Positions 52,539 through 60,680 of a DNA stretch of 64,000 bases are shown piece by piece (position 1 is the stretch's first letter; every line of letters starts with the position of its first letter). Origin of the DNA: Streptomyces sp. CB01201 (GTDB lineage: Bacteria; Actinomycetota; Actinomycetes; Streptomycetales; Streptomycetaceae). The position numbers were made by a program, and so were the translations under genes. The notes beneath the pieces were generated by a model. That model did no database searches. It was not told the origin of the DNA and saw nothing but the letters and a program-made list of their open reading frames with translations. The DNA lies in the NCBI RefSeq assembly GCF_002803085.1, contig NZ_NNBJ01000014.1, positions 1 through 64,000 of the forward strand, written 5' to 3'.

Positions 52539-53198
52539 GTGAACAAGGCGCAGCTCGTAGAAGCGATTGCCGACAAGGTCGGCGGCCGTCAGCAGGCCGC
52601 GGACGCGGTGGACGCGGTGCTGGACGCGGTCGTCCGCGCAGTCGTCGCCGGGGACCGCGTCTCGGTCACCGGTTTCGGCTCGTTCGAGAAGGTCGACCGC
52701 CCGGCCCGTTACGCCCGCAACCCGCAGACGGGTGAGCGCGTCCGGGTCAAGAAGACCTCGGTTCCGCGCTTCCGCGCGGGCCAGGGCTTCAAGGACCTCG
52801 TCGCGGGCTCGAAGAAGCTCCCGAAGAACGACGTGGCCGTCAAGAAGGCCCCCAAGGGCAGCCTCTCGGGCGGTACTTCCACCCGGACGACCGTCAAGAA
52901 GGCCGCGGCCAAGAAGGCCACGACCGCCAAGAAGGCGACCGCCAAGAAGACCGCGGCGGTGAAGAAGACCGCTGCCGCGAAGACCACGGCGGCGAAGAAG
53001 ACCACCGCCAAGAAGGCGACCGCCAAGAAGACGACGGCGACCGCCAAGAAGGCCGCGCCGGCGAAGACCGCGACCGCCAAGAAGGCCACCGCGAAGAAGA
53101 CCGCGCCGGCCAAGAAGACCGTCGCGAAGAAGGCGCCCGCGAAGAAGACCACGGCGCGCAAGACCACTGCCAAGAAGGCGACCGCTCGCAAGAAGTAG
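52539..53198 (+). CDS. hupS: HU-type nucleoid protein with histone H1-like tail
   Basis: 219 residues. Residues 1-93 are a standard HU domain (MNKAQLVEAIADKVGG, VTGFGSFEKV, ARNPQTGERV). The rest is a Lys/Ala/Thr-rich tail made of repeated KKATAKK- and KKTTAKK-type units, as in the HupS of Streptomyces that compacts nucleoids in spores. The repetitive tail makes the reverse strand look coding, but it is not. Followed by a strong hairpin. Confidence 0.96.
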   Translation: MNKAQLVEAIADKVGGRQQAADAVDAVLDAVVRAVVAGDRVSVTGFGSFEKVDRPARYARNPQTGERVRVKKTSVPRFRAGQGFKDLVAGSKKLPKNDVAVKKAPKGSLSGGTSTRTTVKKAAAKKATTAKKATAKKTAAVKKTAAAKTTAAKKTTAKKATAKKTTATAKKAAPAKTATAKKATAKKTAPAKKTVAKKAPAKKTTARKTTAKKATARKK

Positions 53199-53222
53199 TC
53201 ACCAGCGGCAAGGCTCATGCGC

Positions 53223-53255
53223 CGGGCCGGGCTCCCCTCGGGGAGACCCGGCCCG
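53223..53255. terminator. Terminator after hupS
   Basis: CGGGCCGGG (53223-53231) pairs with CCCGGCCCG (53247-53255), with further pairing inside; lies between convergent hupS and the small minus-strand gene. Confidence 0.75.
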
Positions 53256-53311
53256 CGGCCGTTTCCGGCCAAGTCGCCGTGCGGCCGCCCCTCGGGGCCC
53301 GCCGCGCGGGT

Positions 53312-53515
53312 TCAGAACGTCTGCAACGTCACCAGCGTGATGCGCAGCTCCGCACCCGAGCCCTCGGTCTCGATACGGACCCGCTGCCCGGCCCGCAACA
53401 GCCGCAGCCCGCCCGCGTCGAAGGCCGGCGCCCCGAAGTCCACCGGGGTGCCGTCGTCGAGCAGCACACTGCCGCTGCGGGTCTCGGAGTCGTACGTGTA
53501 CGCGGTCGCCTGCAT
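53312..53515 (-). CDS. Small beta-barrel-like protein (cold-shock-domain resemblance)
   Basis: 67 residues starting MQATAYTYD. The pattern of short strands (SGSVLLDDGTPVDFGAPAFDAGG, LRAGQRVRIE, LRITLVTL) resembles the S1/cold-shock fold, but the RNA-binding aromatic motif is not obvious. It lies 5 bases downstream of cofC on the same strand, an arrangement common in Streptomyces. Function unknown; nucleic-acid binding is a weak guess. Confidence 0.68.
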   Translation of the reverse strand: MQATAYTYDSETRSGSVLLDDGTPVDFGAPAFDAGGLRLLRAGQRVRIETEGSGAELRITLVTLQTF

Positions 53516-53520
53516 ACCGG

Positions 53521-54183
53521 TCAGCCTAGGGCCTTCACGGGGTCGAGGGCGCCCAGGAGGGCCGTGGTGGACGGGCCCACGCCCAGGGCGAGGGCGGTGC
53601 GCAGATCGGCGCCGGTGTCCACGTCCCGGCGTACCGTGTCCACGTCCGCGAGCAGGATTTCGATGGCGCCCGATGCCGAATGGGCCGTTCGTGAGGGGCC
53701 GCCGAAAAACGGGTCCAAATCCTTGCCGGGAAGCGCCGAAAGGAAAGTCGTGCCGATTCCGGCCGCGTCCGCGAGAAATGCCCGCGGAAATGCCCCGGCC
53801 GCGGCGAGCACCCGGCCCAGTTCGGCGGGGCGCAGCGCGGGCAGGTCCGCGTTGAGGGCGGCCACGGGGAGCGCCGCCCGGCGCGCGCGTACCCGGTGCG
53901 CGCCGTGCGCGAGGGCCGCGTTGAGGCCGGCGCCGGGGGAGTCGGGCACGACGCGGGCGCCGAGAGCGGCCAGTTCGGCCCCGGCCAGGCGGTCGTCCGT
54001 GACGACCGCCACATCGCGCACCGCCGGGCAGGCGAGGGCGGCCGTCACGGTGTCGCGCGCGAACGCCAGGGCGAGCCGCGGCCGCAACTCGTCGCCGACG
54101 GCGGCCGCGAGCCTGCTCTTGGCCAGGGCCAAGGGCTTGAGGGGTATGACGAGGGACCAGCGGGCAGCTGTGGCGGTGTTCGT
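53521..54183 (-). CDS. cofC: 2-phospho-L-lactate guanylyltransferase (F420 biosynthesis), unusual start
   Basis: Nucleotidyltransferase fold: the family N-terminus W-SLVIPLKPLALAKSRL is followed by VVTDDRLAG, a substrate loop ALNADLPALRP and GIGTTFLSALPG. It makes the activated lactyl/enolpyruvyl intermediate of coenzyme F420. The essential IPLKP segment lies upstream of the first standard start in frame (TTG at 54132), and no ATG, GTG or TTG occurs between it and the preceding in-frame stop. GGAGGGG lies 5 bases upstream of an ACG at 54183, which I take as the likely start. If only the TTG is used, the protein would lose its nucleotide-binding N-terminus. Confidence 0.8.
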   Translation of the reverse strand, partial: TNTATAARWSLVIPLKPLALAKSRLAAAVGDELRPRLALAFARDTVTAALACPAVRDVAVVTDDRLAGAELAALGARVVPDSPGAGLNAALAHGAHRVRARRAALPVAALNADLPALRPAELGRVLAAAGAFPRAFLADAAGIGTTFLSALPGKDLDPFFGGPSRTAHSASGAIEILLADVDTVRRDVDTGADLRTALALGVGPSTTALLGALDPVKALG

Positions 54184-54394
54184 GGCGTCCCCTCCGTCCG
54201 GACGCCGCCCCGCGTCGGCCGGGCGGCGGCGGCTTCATTGTCACCCGCCCGGACGGCCGCCGTGCGGACCGGGGCGTACGGTGTTCTCGACAGACCAGGG
54301 GCCTGGGGCGACACTTGCCCCCAGCAGCAACCCAGCGTCCGTTCCCCCGGGTCCCGCAGCGGCCCGGCCGGGGTCCACAGAGGAAGGTGTCCGA

Positions 54395-55147
54395 GTGTCC
54401 CGCCGCAGAATCGGCTTCTGGTACCGCCTGGCGGCGGTCATCGCAAAACCGCCGCTGGTCGTTCTGTTCAAGCGGGACTGGCGGGGAATGGACAACATTC
54501 CGGCCGAGGGCGGATTCATCACCGCCATCAATCACAACTCGTATCTGGACATGTTCTCGTACGGGCATTTCCAATACAACACCGGACGGGTGCCCCGATT
54601 TCTGGCGAAGGCCGCCCTTTTCAAGGCGCCCGGCGTGGGGATCCTGCTGCGCGGGACGGGCCAGATTCCCGTCTACCGCGAGTCCACCAACGCGGTCGGC
54701 GCCTTCCGGGCCGCCGTGGACGCCGTGGAACGCGGTGAATGCGTGGCCTTCTACCCCGAGGGCACTCTCACCCGCGACCCCGGCCAGTGGCCGATGACCG
54801 CGAAGACCGGTGTCGCGCGGGCCGCCATGCTGACGCGGGCACCCGTCATCCCGGTCGCCCAGTGGGGCGCCAACCTCGCGATGCCGCCGTACGCCAAGGA
54901 GAAGAAGGTCCGCTTCTTCCCGCGCAAGACCCTCCAGGTGAAGGCCGGTCCGCCCGTCGACCTCGACCGGTACTACGACAAGGAGCCGACGCCCGACGTC
55001 CTCAAGGAGGTCACCGAGGTCATCATGGCCGCGATCACCTCCCTGCTTGAGGAGTTGCGGGGCGAGCAGGCCCCGGAGAAACCGTACGATCTGCGCGAAG
55101 TCCGCGCACGGCAGCGCCGCGAGGCCGCCGGGGAGGGCTCCAAGTGA
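54395..55147 (+). CDS. 1-acyl-sn-glycerol-3-phosphate acyltransferase family (PlsC-like)
   Basis: 250 residues from a GTG preceded by AGGAAGG. HNSYLD gives the acyltransferase H-x4-D motif (about residues 48-53), and YPEGTLTRD is the second conserved block. One N-terminal hydrophobic segment probably anchors it to the membrane. It transfers acyl chains to lysophosphatidate in phospholipid synthesis. Overlaps gpsA by 4 bases, so lipid-backbone and acylation genes are coupled. Confidence 0.92.
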   Translation: MSRRRIGFWYRLAAVIAKPPLVVLFKRDWRGMDNIPAEGGFITAINHNSYLDMFSYGHFQYNTGRVPRFLAKAALFKAPGVGILLRGTGQIPVYRESTNAVGAFRAAVDAVERGECVAFYPEGTLTRDPGQWPMTAKTGVARAAMLTRAPVIPVAQWGANLAMPPYAKEKKVRFFPRKTLQVKAGPPVDLDRYYDKEPTPDVLKEVTEVIMAAITSLLEELRGEQAPEKPYDLREVRARQRREAAGEGSK

Positions 55148-56157
55148 CACACGGCACCACCAAGGCAGCGGTGTTCGGGACCGGTTCGTGGGGCACGGCG
55201 TTCGCCATGGTCCTCGCCGACGCGGGCTGCGAGGTGACCCTGTGGGCCCGCCGCCCCGACCTCGTCGAAGCGGTCAACTCCACCCGCACCAACCCGGACT
55301 ACCTGCCCGGCATCGAACTCCCCGCGTCCGTACGGGCCACCACCGACCCCGCCGAGGCCGCGGCCGGCGCCGACTTCACGGTCCTCGCCGTGCCCTCGCA
55401 GACGCTCCGCGACAACCTCGCCGCGTGGGCGCCGCTGCTGGCCCCCGACACCGTGCTCGTCTCCCTGATGAAGGGCGTCGAACTCGGCACCGCCAAGCGG
55501 ATGAGCGAGGTCGTCGCCGAGGTCGCCAAGGTCTCCGAGGACCGCGTCGCCGTGGTCACCGGGCCCAACCTGGCCAAGGAGATCGCCAAGCGGATGCCGG
55601 CCGCGGCCGTCGTGGCCTGCCGCGACGAAGCCGTCGCTCAACGCCTCCAGGCCGCCTGCCACACCCCGTACTTCCGCCCGTACACCAACACCGACGTGGT
55701 CGGCTGCGAACTGGGCGGCGCCGTCAAGAACGTCATCGGGCTCGCCGTCGGCATCGCCGACGGGATGGGGCTCGGCGACAACGCCAAGGGCTCGCTCATC
55801 ACCCGCGGCCTCGCCGAAACCACCCGGCTCGGCCTCGCGATGGGCGCCGACCCGCTGACGTTCTCCGGACTCGCGGGCCTCGGTGACCTCGTCGCCACCT
55901 GCTCCTCGCCGCTCTCGCGCAACCACACCTTCGGCACCAACCTCGGCCGGGGCATGACCCTCCAGGAGACCATCGCGGTCACCAAGCAGACCGCCGAGGG
56001 CGTCAAGTCCTGCGAATCCGTACTGGATCTGGCCCGCCGGCACGGGGTGGACATGCCCATCACGGAGACCGTCGTCGGCATCGTCCACGAGGGCAAGCCG
56101 CCGGTCGTCGCGCTCAAGGAGCTCATGTCCCGCAGCGCCAAGGCCGAGCGGCGCTGA
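55144..56157 (+). CDS. gpsA: Glycerol-3-phosphate dehydrogenase [NAD(P)+]
   Basis: 337 residues from a GTG. GTGSWGTAFAMVLA binds the nucleotide near the N-terminus, and the catalytic Lys region is GGAVKNVIGLAVG. It reduces dihydroxyacetone phosphate to sn-glycerol 3-phosphate for phospholipids. Translationally coupled to the upstream acyltransferase gene. Confidence 0.96.
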   Translation: MTHGTTKAAVFGTGSWGTAFAMVLADAGCEVTLWARRPDLVEAVNSTRTNPDYLPGIELPASVRATTDPAEAAAGADFTVLAVPSQTLRDNLAAWAPLLAPDTVLVSLMKGVELGTAKRMSEVVAEVAKVSEDRVAVVTGPNLAKEIAKRMPAAAVVACRDEAVAQRLQAACHTPYFRPYTNTDVVGCELGGAVKNVIGLAVGIADGMGLGDNAKGSLITRGLAETTRLGLAMGADPLTFSGLAGLGDLVATCSSPLSRNHTFGTNLGRGMTLQETIAVTKQTAEGVKSCESVLDLARRHGVDMPITETVVGIVHEGKPPVVALKELMSRSAKAERR

Positions 56158-56216
56158 CCGCGCCGGGCCCCCGCGGCCGTGGATCCGACGCTCCGAACGG
56201 GTACCCTCAACGCGAT

Positions 56217-57374
56217 ATGAGCAGCGAGAACCTCCCCCAGAGCCCTGAGAAGCAGTCCCGCAAGCCGCGGGTGGCCGTGGTGTTCGGCGGCCGCAGTTCG
56301 GAACACGGCATCTCGGTCGTGACCGCCGGCGCGGTGCTGCGCGCCATCGACCGGACGAAGTACGACGTGCTGCCCATCGGCATCACGACGGACGGCCGCT
56401 GGGCGCTCACCGCCGACGAACCGGAGCGGATGGCGATCACCGACCGGCGCACCCCCAGCGTCGAGGAGCTCGCCGAATCCCCCGAGGGCGGCGTGGTCCT
56501 GCCCGTGGACCCGGGCAACCGCGAAGTCGTCTACAGCGAGCCCGGATCGGTTCCCAAGGCGCTCGGCGAGGTCGACGTCGTCTTCCCGATGCTGCACGGC
56601 CCCTACGGCGAGGACGGCACCCTTCAGGGCCTCCTGGAACTGTCCGGCATCCCGTACGTCGGCGCGGGTGTGCTCGCCTCGGCCGTCGGCCAGGACAAGG
56701 AGTACATGAAGCGCGTCTTCACCTCCTTCGGGCTGCCCGTCGGGCCCTACCTCGTGGTGCGTCCGCGCGAGTGGGAGCAGGACGAGAAGGGCGCCCGCCA
56801 GCGCATCGCGGACTTCGCGGGTGAGCACGGCTGGCCGCTGTTCATCAAGCCCTCCCGGGCCGGCTCCTCGTTCGGCATCACCAAGGTCGACTCCTTCGAG
56901 GGGCTGGACGAGGCCATCACCGAGGCCCGCCGCCACGACCCCAAGTTCCTGGTCGAATCGCTGCTGCGGGGCCGCGAGATCGAGTGCGGCGTCCTGGAGT
57001 TCGAGGACGGGCCGCGGGCGAGCGTGCCGGCCGAGATCCCGCCGGTGACCGCGCACGACTTCTACGACTTCGAGGCCAAGTACATCGACTCGGCGGCCGG
57101 GATCGTGCCCGCGCCGATCGGCGAGGAGGCCACCGCCGAGGTGCAGCGCCTGGCCGTGGAGGCCTTCGAGGCCGCGTCCTGCGAGGGCCTGGTCCGCGCG
57201 GACTTCTTCCTTCAGGACAACGGCGAGTTCGTCATCAACGAGATCAACACCATGCCCGGCTTCACGCCGATCTCGATGTACCCGCGGATGTGGCAGGAGA
57301 GCGGCGTCGAGTACGCGGACCTGGTCGACAAGCTCATCCAGGCGGCCCTGCGCCGGCCGACGGGACTGCGCTAG
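56217..57374 (+). CDS. ddlA: D-alanine--D-alanine ligase
   Basis: 385 residues, ATP-grasp. FGGRSSEHGISVVTAGA near the N-terminus, HGPYGEDGTLQGLLE, KPSRAGSSFGITKV and NEINTMPGFTPISMYP are all characteristic. It makes D-Ala-D-Ala for peptidoglycan. The 3' end overlaps the convergent lipoprotein gene by 4 bases. Confidence 0.95.
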   Translation: MSSENLPQSPEKQSRKPRVAVVFGGRSSEHGISVVTAGAVLRAIDRTKYDVLPIGITTDGRWALTADEPERMAITDRRTPSVEELAESPEGGVVLPVDPGNREVVYSEPGSVPKALGEVDVVFPMLHGPYGEDGTLQGLLELSGIPYVGAGVLASAVGQDKEYMKRVFTSFGLPVGPYLVVRPREWEQDEKGARQRIADFAGEHGWPLFIKPSRAGSSFGITKVDSFEGLDEAITEARRHDPKFLVESLLRGREIECGVLEFEDGPRASVPAEIPPVTAHDFYDFEAKYIDSAAGIVPAPIGEEATAEVQRLAVEAFEAASCEGLVRADFFLQDNGEFVINEINTMPGFTPISMYPRMWQESGVEYADLVDKLIQAALRRPTGLR

Positions 57375-57841
57375 AGGCTCTTGGTGGTCTTGACGACGGG
57401 GGCGCCGAACGCCTGGAGCACGGACGCGTCGTGCGCGTACCGCGCCCCCGTCAGCAGCTCGATGTAGGGCTCACGGTAAGCGCTGACGAACCGGGGACCC
57501 TCGGGGCGCGGGAACACGACCCACCAGACCCCCTCCACCTGAACACCGTTGGACTTGGGGTCGTTCATATCGTCACCCCGCGGGATCCCGCAGCGCAGTA
57601 CGATCTCCGCGTCCCCGTCCCCCCATCGGGCCGTCAGTGGCGAGTCCGGGGTGGGGTCGTGCCGCTTCTGGCCGGCGACGGTGTCGGGCAGGAGCCTGTC
57701 CAGCGCCTCGCACGCCCGCGCCTCCTGCGCGGGGGGCGAGGGAACCGCCACCTTCGCGGTGGCGTCGGACGAAGAACAGCCCGCGACCGCCAGGAGGGCG
57801 GCCACGGGCAGGATGAGAAGCGGCCGGCGAGAGAAAGTCAC
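57371..57841 (-). CDS. DUF3515 family lipoprotein
   Basis: 156 residues. The N-terminus has RR followed by a hydrophobic stretch and the lipobox LAVAGC (Cys22), predicting a lipid-anchored exported protein. Two further Cys (in RACEALDRLLPD and VLRCGIP) probably form a disulfide. The DUF3515 pattern includes RWGDGDAEIVLRCG. Function unknown; in Streptomyces it lies beside ddlA, which suggests an envelope role. Confidence 0.85.
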   Translation of the reverse strand: MTFSRRPLLILPVAALLAVAGCSSSDATAKVAVPSPPAQEARACEALDRLLPDTVAGQKRHDPTPDSPLTARWGDGDAEIVLRCGIPRGDDMNDPKSNGVQVEGVWWVVFPRPEGPRFVSAYREPYIELLTGARYAHDASVLQAFGAPVVKTTKSL

Positions 57842-57861
57842 CGGCCCAGGGTATGCGGGGG

Positions 57862-58095
57862 CTACAGATGGACGACCGGGCAGGTCAGGGTTCTGGTGAT
57901 GCCGTCCACCTGCTGGACCTTGGCGACCACCATGCGGCCCAGCTCGTCGACCGTCTCGGCCTGGGCCCGCACGATCACGTCGTAGGGTCCGGTCACGTCT
58001 TCGGCCTGGATGACCCCCGGGAGCTTTGCGATGGCCTCGGCGACGGTCGACGCCTTGCCCACCTCGGTCTGAATGAGGATGTACGCCTGTACCAC
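57862..58095 (-). CDS. Stand-alone Lrp/AsnC ligand-binding (RAM) domain protein
   Basis: 77 residues from a GTG after GGAGGTTCC. It has only the regulation-of-amino-acid-metabolism fold (AYILIQTEVGKASTVAEAI, VTGPYDVIVRA, VDGITRTLTCPVVHL) and no helix-turn-helix. Such proteins form decamers and bind amino acids; a regulatory partner is not visible here. Confidence 0.88.
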   Translation of the reverse strand: MVQAYILIQTEVGKASTVAEAIAKLPGVIQAEDVTGPYDVIVRAQAETVDELGRMVVAKVQQVDGITRTLTCPVVHL

Positions 58096-58319
58096 GGAAC
58101 CTCCAGGGCGGCCACGAGGATCATGTGGGGGAGAGAAAGAGACGCCACGGTACCGCGTCGCCCCGGGCGACGGGGAGACCCGCGCGAGCGGCCGCTCATG
58201 CCGAGCAGCGAGAGCGGCCCTGAAGTTGACGTATGTGTTGACGGTACCCATGCACGTGACCGCTCGCGACCGCAAGCGCACGGGGGCAGAAGAGGTACGA
58301 CGATGAGAGGTGGGACACG

Positions 58320-59285
58320 GTGAAAGGCACTGTGGGCGAGTTGGGGGAGTTCGGGCTCATCAGGGAGCTGACCTCGCGGCTCACCACCACCCCCGCGGTC
58401 CGGCTGGGGCCGGGCGACGACGCCGCGGTCGTGACCGCACCCGACCGCAGGGTGGTCGCCAGCACGGACATCCTCCTTGAGGGGCGGCACTTCCGCCGCG
58501 ACTGGTCGACCGCGTACGACGTGGGCCGCAAGGCCGCCGCGCAGAACTTGGCCGACATCGCCGCCATGGGCGCGGTGCCGACCGCGGTGCTGCTCGGCCT
58601 GGTGGTGCCGGCCGAGCTGCCGGTGACCTGGCCCACCGAGCTGATGGACGGCATCCGCGACGAGTGCCAGGTCGCGGGCGCGGCCGTGGTCGGCGGCGAC
58701 GTGGTGCGCGGGGACACCATCACGGTCGCCATCACCGCGCTCGGCGACCTGCGCGGCCACGAGCCGGTGACCCGGGCCGGCGCGCAGCCCGGCGACGTCG
58801 TCGCCGTCACGGGCTGGCTCGGCTGGTCCGCGGCGGGCTACGCGGTGCTCTCCCGCGGCTTCCGCTCGCCCCGCGCCTTCGTCGAGGCCCACCGCCGCCC
58901 CGAGCCCCCGTACCACGCGGGTCCCGCCGCGGCCGGGCTCGGCGCCACCGCCATGACCGACGTCAGCGACGGCCTGGTCGCCGACCTGGGGCACATCGCC
59001 GAGTCCAGCAAGGTCCGCATCGACCTGCGGTCCGGGCTCATCGACATTCCGACGCAGATGAGCGACATCGGGCAGGCCGTCGGCGTGGACCCGCTCCAGT
59101 GGGTGCTCACCGGCGGCGAGGACCACGCGATCGTCGCGACGTTCCCGCCGGACGTGAAGCTGCCCGCCCGCTGGAAGGTCATCGGCGAGGTCCTCAACCC
59201 GTCCGCGCTGCCCACGGTCACCGTGGACGGCGCCCCCTGGACCAGCAAGGGCGGCTGGGACCACTTCGGGGACGATCCCGAATGA
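58320..59285 (+). CDS. thiL: Thiamine-monophosphate kinase
   Basis: 321 residues from a GTG. PurM-like fold: GPGDDAAVV near residue 28, ASTDILLEGRHFR, MTDVSDGLVADLGHIAE and TGGEDHAIVATF. It phosphorylates thiamine monophosphate to the diphosphate cofactor. Overlaps thiD by 4 bases (ATGA). Confidence 0.95.
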   Translation: MKGTVGELGEFGLIRELTSRLTTTPAVRLGPGDDAAVVTAPDRRVVASTDILLEGRHFRRDWSTAYDVGRKAAAQNLADIAAMGAVPTAVLLGLVVPAELPVTWPTELMDGIRDECQVAGAAVVGGDVVRGDTITVAITALGDLRGHEPVTRAGAQPGDVVAVTGWLGWSAAGYAVLSRGFRSPRAFVEAHRRPEPPYHAGPAAAGLGATAMTDVSDGLVADLGHIAESSKVRIDLRSGLIDIPTQMSDIGQAVGVDPLQWVLTGGEDHAIVATFPPDVKLPARWKVIGEVLNPSALPTVTVDGAPWTSKGGWDHFGDDPE

Positions 59286-60082
59286 TCCTGCGCACTCCCC
59301 GCATCCCCCGTGTGCTGACCGTCGCCGGATCCGACTCCGGCGGCGGCGCGGGCATCCAGGCCGACCTCAAGACGATGCTGGCGCTCGGTGTGCACGGCAT
59401 GAGCGTGCTCACCGCCGTCACCGCGCAGAACTCGCTGGGCGTCCAGGGCGCCTGGGACCTTCCGGTGGAGGCGGTGCGGGCCCAGTACCGGGCCGTCGTC
59501 GACGACATCGGCGTCCAGGCCGTGAAGACCGGGATGCTGTCCTCGGCGGTCCTCGTGGAGGCGGTCGCCGAGCTGCTGGCCGGCACCGGCGCCCCCGTCG
59601 TCGTGGACCCCGTGGGCGTCTCCAAGCACGGCGACCCGCTGCTCGCGGCCGAGGCGCTCGACTCCGTACGCAGCAAGCTGCTGCCCACCGCGACCGTCGC
59701 CACCCCCAACCTGGACGAGGTGGCGCAGCTCACCGGTGTCCAGGTCGAGGACGAGGACGGAATGCGGCGGGCGGCCGACGCGATCTTGGAGTTCGGACCG
59801 CGCTGGGCGCTGATCAAGGGCGGCCACTTCCCCGGTGACGCGCTCGACCTGCTCAGCGACGGCACCGAGGAGCACTGGCTGCGGTCCCCGCGCCTGGACA
59901 ACCGGCACACCCACGGCACCGGCTGCACGCTCGCCTCCGCCATGGCCTCGGGCCTGGCCAAGGGCCTCGCGGTCCCGGAGGCGGTCCGGGCGGCCAAGGA
60001 GTACGTCACGGGCGCGATAGCCGCGGGGTTCGCGCTCGGCGCGGGCATAGGACCCGTGGACCACGGCTGGCGCCTGCGGTAG
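59282..60082 (+). CDS. thiD: Hydroxymethylpyrimidine/phosphomethylpyrimidine kinase
   Basis: 266 residues, ribokinase fold. AGSDSGGGAGIQADLKT near the N-terminus, TPNLDEVAQLTG, and the HTHGTGCTLASAMAS anion-hole segment. It makes HMP diphosphate for thiamine synthesis; coupled to thiL. Confidence 0.95.
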   Translation: MILRTPRIPRVLTVAGSDSGGGAGIQADLKTMLALGVHGMSVLTAVTAQNSLGVQGAWDLPVEAVRAQYRAVVDDIGVQAVKTGMLSSAVLVEAVAELLAGTGAPVVVDPVGVSKHGDPLLAAEALDSVRSKLLPTATVATPNLDEVAQLTGVQVEDEDGMRRAADAILEFGPRWALIKGGHFPGDALDLLSDGTEEHWLRSPRLDNRHTHGTGCTLASAMASGLAKGLAVPEAVRAAKEYVTGAIAAGFALGAGIGPVDHGWRLR

Positions 60083-60144
60083 GGGAGGCGTGCGTGCCCG
60101 GGTGGGCCCCGGGTACGCACGCCGCCGCGGTCCGGCGCACGGCA

Positions 60145-60176
60145 AAAAGCCGGCCCACCGAGGTGGACCGGCTTTT
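60145..60176. terminator. Bidirectional terminator between thiD and rpmB
   Basis: AAAAGCCGG (60145-60153) pairs with CCGGCTTTT (60168-60176), with an inner CCACC/GGTGG stem; A-run on one side, T-run on the other. Confidence 0.88.
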
Positions 60177-60216
60177 CAAGGCAACCGCAGGGGCTGCGCT
60201 ACGACAGACGTCGCAA

Positions 60217-60402
60217 TTAGCGCGAGACCTTGCCGGCCTTGATGCACGAGGTGCAGACGTTGAGCCGCTTCGGCGTCCGACCGACCACGGCACGCACACG
60301 CTGGATGTTCGGGTTCCAGCGACGAGACGTACGGCGGTGCGAGTGCGAAATGTTGTTGCCGAAGCTCGGCCCCTTGCCGCAGACGTCGCAGTTGGCAGCC
60401 AC
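60217..60402 (-). CDS. rpmB: 50S ribosomal protein L28
   Basis: 61 residues. Zinc-type L28 with paired CxxC motifs: CDVCG at 5-9 and CTSC at 50-53. SHSHRRTSRRWNPNIQRVR is the conserved rRNA-binding core. Streptomyces also has Cys-less paralogues; this is the zinc-binding form. Divergent from the DAK2 gene. Confidence 0.96.
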   Translation of the reverse strand: MAANCDVCGKGPSFGNNISHSHRRTSRRWNPNIQRVRAVVGRTPKRLNVCTSCIKAGKVSR

Positions 60403-60680
60403 GGGTCACTCCAAAAGCTTCAGATGCATTAAATGCACTTACAGTGAATCCGGCGCACCGGAATCAGAGATCTGAAGTGGCTTGCCGGGGGAATTGGCCC
60501 GACTCTCGCCGGGCAACCGAAGCAGCATACAACGCCTGCTCCTGAGATACGAAACTACCACGGTCCCGGCCGCCCCCGCCCCGGCCCCCGGCCGCACCGG
60601 GTCTACCCTGCGCTCAGAGCCTGTGTCCGCACCCCGACACGGGCTCTCATCCGCTCCCCGCCCACAAGGAGGACCACCAG

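Noticed and set aside
52709..53272. Minus-strand frame rich in AVVFLAVAFLA that looks like a membrane protein
   Set aside because: Produced by reading the Lys/Ala/Thr repeats of the HupS tail backwards.
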